A DNA stretch of 9,702 nucleotides, taken from Parvibaculum sp. GTDB taxonomy: Bacteria > Pseudomonadota > Alphaproteobacteria > Parvibaculales > Parvibaculaceae. This document shows, in pieces, positions 7,705 to 9,702 of this stretch. Location of the stretch: assembly GCA_020062605.1 (NCBI GenBank), contig JAGUWA010000065.1:1-9702 (forward strand), written 5' to 3'. Within the stretch, counting starts at the first letter, position 1, and each line of letters starts with the position of its first letter. The notes beneath the pieces are model-generated. The model made no database searches, was not told the DNA's origin, and saw only the letters and a list, made by a program, of their open reading frames with translations. A program made the translations under genes and the position numbers.

Positions 7705-8174
7705 CAAACTTGCTTGTCCTGGCCCAGCGTTCGCGCAACCGCCTCATCCACCGAGAACAGGCCGCCGCCTTTCGACACGAGGTAAAGCAGCATTGCCGCC
7801 CATGTCATGTGAACGACATAGGCCTCGGGGTAGACGAAAATCTGGATGACCGCCGTCATGACGAGAAGGGCAAGCGCGCTCAATCGCGTGGCAAGGCCCA
7901 CCAGAACGAGAACGGAAAAGACGTGTTCGGCATACGTCGCCATATAGGCGGCCCAGGCAGATGGAATGACGGGCAAGGCGTACTCATTTTCGAAAAGGTA
8001 AAATGTGCTGCTCTTCAGCGTCATGAAACCATCGACCTTGGTGCGCGCGGACAGGAAGAAAACGAAGAACACCGCTACTCGCATCAATGAGGCGTAAGTC
8101 CAGTCGGGAATGCGCGCGAGAATGGAATTTACCTGGAGAATAAGACGGCTGGCCTGTTGAAAGAGCTCGCCCAT
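7701..8174 (-). CDS. DoxX-family membrane protein of a bufferin-type locus
   Basis: This is a small integral inner-membrane protein of 157 residues with four predicted membrane helices, at about 28-43, 73-94, 98-113 and 119-133. The RTKVDGF loop after TM1 and the GLATRLSALALLVMTAV segment fit the DoxX family. DoxX proteins are often found with DUF2282, DUF692 and DUF2063 genes in copper/zinc-responsive bufferin operons; their biochemical role is not settled, and a part in redox balance or export has been suggested. The ATG at 8174 is preceded by GGAGG (8181-8185 on this strand) with a 6-nt spacer. The last codon TGG and stop TAA (7701-7706) overlap the presumed IS end, so the native C terminus may have been cut and replaced by an IS-supplied stop. 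It lies 157 bp downstream of bufA1 on the same strand and is probably co-transcribed with it. Confidence 0.88.
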   Translation of the reverse strand: MGELFQQASRLILQVNSILARIPDWTYASLMRVAVFFVFFLSARTKVDGFMTLKSSTFYLFENEYALPVIPSAWAAYMATYAEHVFSVLVLVGLATRLSALALLVMTAVIQIFVYPEAYVVHMTWAAMLLYLVSKGGGLFSVDEAVARTLGQDKQVW

Positions 8175-8281
8175 TTTGAGCCTCCGTGATGAATAGTGAA
8201 TTTGCCGGGACGCCCGGAGATTTCGGTCCAGCGGCCCCGGTCACCGGGTTCGGCGCGAGGGCGGATGTGCTTGGCGGCGGG

Positions 8282-8313
8282 GACCCGGCTCCCGCGACTG
8301 CCGGAACCGGGTC
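8282..8313 (-). terminator. GC-rich hairpin between bufA1 and doxX (possible attenuator)
   Basis: GACCCGG (8282-8288) and CCGGGTC (8307-8313) form a 7-bp stem that can be extended with a one-base bulge by CTCC/GGAA-side pairs. It starts about 18 nt after the bufA1 stop. No U-run follows on the minus strand, so it is not a classic intrinsic terminator. A partial terminator or 3'-end stabiliser giving more precursor than downstream product would be usual in RiPP operons; this is inference. Confidence 0.35.
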
Positions 8314-8331
8314 GAGCTTCCGCGATACGCG

Positions 8332-8634
8332 TTACGACGGAAGCTGCGTGTCCTTCGCTTCGAGGCTGCCATTGCCATGCGGTGTCTCGATGCTGGTGCA
8401 GGTGCCGGCCGGTACGAGGCTCCAGGCGTTGCCCTGATAATCGAGCGTGGATGTGCCCGCGCAAGTCGTGCCGGGGCCCGCCGCACAGTCGTTCTTGCCG
8501 GCCAGCGCGACGCCGTAGCATTTTTCCATTGACGCGTCTTCGGCCTGAGCCGGAGCAGAGAAACTCGCAAGCGTGAGTGCCGTTGCAATGGCGCCGGCCG
8601 CGGCGAGCGAGTTGGTGAGGGTGACTTTCGACAT
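8332..8634 (-). CDS. bufA1: Bufferin-type metallophore precursor (BufA1 / DUF2282 family)
   Basis: This is a 100-residue secreted peptide precursor. The signal peptide has a lysine, then a long Ala/Leu/Thr hydrophobic core, and ends SAPAQA, giving cleavage after Ala31. The mature part has the DUF2282 pattern: MEKCYGVALAGKNDCAAG, then TTCAGTSTLDYQGNAW, then VPAGTCTSIETPHGNGSLE. It contains four cysteines (39, 50, 58, 79), as expected for the family. In characterised bufferins a DUF692 (MNIO) enzyme with a DUF2063 partner converts two of the cysteines into copper-binding thiooxazole heterocycles, and the exported peptide sequesters copper. The ATG at 8634 is preferred over an upstream in-frame ATG at 8682 because GGAG (8645-8648) lies 10 nt upstream and the signal peptide then starts correctly. 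It is followed by doxX with no DUF692 or DUF2063 gene between them. A copper-responsive promoter is expected, but I could not identify one. Confidence 0.9.
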   Translation of the reverse strand: MSKVTLTNSLAAAGAIATALTLASFSAPAQAEDASMEKCYGVALAGKNDCAAGPGTTCAGTSTLDYQGNAWSLVPAGTCTSIETPHGNGSLEAKDTQLPS

Positions 8635-9223
8635 ATTATTAAGTCTCCGATCTGACTTTGATGATTGGGATTGACGCCACAAGACAATGCGACCATCGGG
8701 AACCGGGTAGAGGGGGTCCGTAGCTCACGAGGATGAAGGTGACCGATACGGGAGGCTTTGGAAAATCACTTGGCTTCACGATATTCAACGCCGCATGCAC
8801 GAGCGATCACAGCGGCGTGATTGCGAGCACCGAATCCGGTTTGCGTTCGAGCCGATGGTGATCCCGGTGATCCACGCAATTGTCCACGGTATGAGGTTAT
8901 CGAATGACGGCGTTGGAACTGACGGGCGAAAGCCAATGTGAGCGGCGTTTCGAGTCTCCGTCGACATCACACCTCGGTGTTTCGGGGGTGCTCCGGCCAA
9001 AGCGGCGTTCCATCTCGATCGCCGGCGACCGTCTCCTTACAAGGATGGACGGTTTCGGCGATACGCCGTCCGTTGAGGCGGACCTGAATGCGTCGTTTGC
9101 CGGGAAGACGTTATCCATTGGTCGCCGTCGATCCCGAAATTTTTCGTGTGCACTGCAGACGCATCGGGAGGTACAACAGCGTAAATTAGACTGGTTGCAC
9201 ATTCCCGGGGTTCCGTTAAGCTA
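8635..9223. other. 589-bp stretch without a supported gene
   Basis: This region separates the divergently placed bufA1 (minus) and dusA (plus) and should hold both promoters; I found no convincing -35/-10 pair for either. Frames open on both strands between about 8785 and 9227 encode 60-107 residues, but their sequences are Arg/Ser-rich, resemble no family I know, and mutually overlap. Visible structures are a 7-bp stem ACGCCGC/GCGGCGT (8788-8794 with 8812-8818), a tandem GGTGATCC pair (8857-8874) and a 6-bp stem GGACGG/CCGTCC (9047-9052 with 9066-9071). It may be regulatory sequence or decayed coding sequence. Confidence 0.4.
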
Positions 9224-9451
9224 TTGAATACGCTGAAAAATAAAATCGCCATCGCGCCCATGATGGACTGGACGGACCGGCATGACCGGTTCTTCCTGCG
9301 TCTCATCACGCGCCGCGCGCTTCTCTATACGGAGATGGTGACGACCGGCGCCGTGCTGCATGGGGATCGCGCGCGCCTGCTCGGCTTCGATGCGTCGGAA
9401 CATCCGGTCGCCGTGCAGCTAGGCGGCTCCGAGCCCGCCGATCTTGCGGAC
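9224..9451 (+). CDS. dusA: tRNA-dihydrouridine synthase A, N-terminal fragment joined to foreign sequence
   Basis: DusA is a flavin (FMN) enzyme that reduces specific uridines in the D-loop of tRNAs to dihydrouridine. The first ~75 residues match the family closely: IAPMMDWTDRHDRFFLRLIT (the DusA N-terminal signature), LLYTEMVTTGAVLHGDRARLL, and AVQLGGSEPADLA. The TTG at 9224 is taken as the start because a stop (TAA) lies at 9182 in this frame and the alignment begins there; the ribosome-binding site is poor. After EPADLA the expected continuation to the catalytic Cys region (NVGCPS) is missing. The frame instead runs through the antisense of a ccdA gene to 9628, giving an acidic meaningless tail. 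Full-length DusA is about 330 residues, so only the first quarter is present. The break is probably an artefact join rather than a natural truncation. Confidence 0.85.
9434..9451. other. Chimeric junction between dusA and ccdA sequence
   Basis: These bases fit both neighbours. Read on the plus strand, 9434-9448 encode P-A-D-L-A of DusA; read on the minus strand, the same bases plus 9449-9451 encode V-R-K-I-G-G of CcdA. Left of it only DusA is recognisable; right of it only CcdA, with visibly lower GC and different codon use. A short shared stretch at the exact switch point is typical of an assembly or amplification chimera, and could also be a microhomology-mediated rearrangement. Confidence 0.7.
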
Positions 9452-9702
9452 CATGTCCTGATATTCCATGAATACGGAACCGAAGAGCTGGGCCGAGGAT
9501 CCGAGTATGACTACAAAGACGGTAGAGAAACCGAGGATGAACATGAGGGAGTTAGCCAGGATGACCTTTTTAAGGTCCTTGTCGCTCTCGCCTGTAAGGT
9601 CCTCGAAAGAAATACCAGTGACGAATGATATGTAAGAAGGCACGAGCGGTAGAACGCAGGGGGAGATGAAGGAAAGTATGCCCCCGAAAAAAGCCAGCGG
9701 TA
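9434..9702 (-). CDS. ccdA: CcdA/DsbD-type cytochrome c biogenesis membrane protein, internal fragment
   Basis: CcdA is an inner-membrane thiol-disulfide transporter that carries reductant from cytoplasmic thioredoxin to periplasmic partners for cytochrome c maturation. About 89 codons are visible, reading in from the right window edge, which truncates the gene 5'. TM1 contains FFGGILSFISPCVLPLVPSY with the conserved Cys in the Ser-Pro-Cys-Val-Leu-Pro motif that takes part in electron transfer. This is followed by ISFVTGISFEDLTGE, TM2 (ANSLMFILGFSTVFVVILG) and FMEYQDMVRKIGG. The second membrane Cys and remaining helices are lost at the junction; the frame runs a few codons past it to a TAG at 9419-9421. 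Lower GC and AGA/CTT/ATA-type codon use differ from everything to the left, suggesting another organism. Confidence 0.85.

Noticed and set aside
7107..8090. 327-codon plus-strand frame spanning the IS remnant and doxX
   Set aside because: It crosses two unrelated elements read on the other strand and has the composition of an antisense translation.
8699..8722. GGAAC ... CGTA resembling an EcfG-type stress promoter on the plus strand
   Set aside because: The spacer is 15 rather than 16-17 and the -10 is imperfect; no supported gene lies downstream within 500 bp.
8904..9227. 107-codon plus-strand frame ending at dusA, and the 101-codon minus-strand frame overlapping it
   Set aside because: Both are Arg/Ser-rich and unlike any family I know, lack ribosome-binding sites, and exclude each other.
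9452..9628. C-terminal extension of the dusA frame as a genuine acidic domain
   Set aside because: It is the antisense translation of a clear ccdA coding sequence.

Overview
The window reads as a GC-rich proteobacterial chromosome segment, most likely from an alphaproteobacterium. That assignment rests on codon use, a nitrate reductase tail with a C-terminal ferredoxin-like domain, a NodT-type outer membrane lipoprotein, an AefR-like TetR regulator and a bufferin (DUF2282) gene. It is an inference from families and composition; I cannot name the genus.

Left part (1-6871). After the last codons of an assimilatory nitrate reductase comes a complete tripartite RND drug-efflux operon on the + strand: periplasmic adaptor lipoprotein, 12-TM inner-membrane pump, and OprM/NodT-type outer membrane channel. 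A TetR-family repressor gene closes the operon. The pump and channel genes overlap by ATGA, and the channel and repressor genes overlap by GTGA. A consensus -35 box is followed by a perfect 21-bp palindrome (235-255) that covers the spacer and -10 region. This is the obvious operator for the repressor encoded last in the operon, and would give autogenous feedback. The leader of about 100 nt can fold into a long-range stem whose loop carries an anti-Shine-Dalgarno stretch.

Middle part (6872-8634, minus strand). Next is a broken IS66-family (ISBst12-like) element with an apparently intact left end at about 7704. Its transposase is cut off just before the catalytic domain. The element abuts a DoxX-family membrane protein gene whose stop codon lies inside the IS end. 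Upstream of doxX is a bufA1-type gene (DUF2282), encoding a secreted four-cysteine copper-sequestering peptide precursor of the bufferin RiPP family. The maturation genes normally seen in such clusters (bufB, DUF692/MNIO; bufC, DUF2063) are absent from the bufA1-doxX interval and from the rest of the window. IS-linked deletion is one possible cause.

Right part (8635-9702). About 590 bp upstream of bufA1 contains no gene I can support. It is followed by the first ~75 codons of dusA (tRNA-dihydrouridine synthase A, TTG start). The dusA sequence then stops abruptly and becomes the antisense of a ccdA-like cytochrome c biogenesis gene with lower GC and different codon use. The switch falls in a stretch of 15-18 bases that fits both proteins. 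This looks like a chimeric join, probably an assembly or library artefact and less likely a real rearrangement. Conclusions to the right of about 9434 should not be assigned to the same organism.
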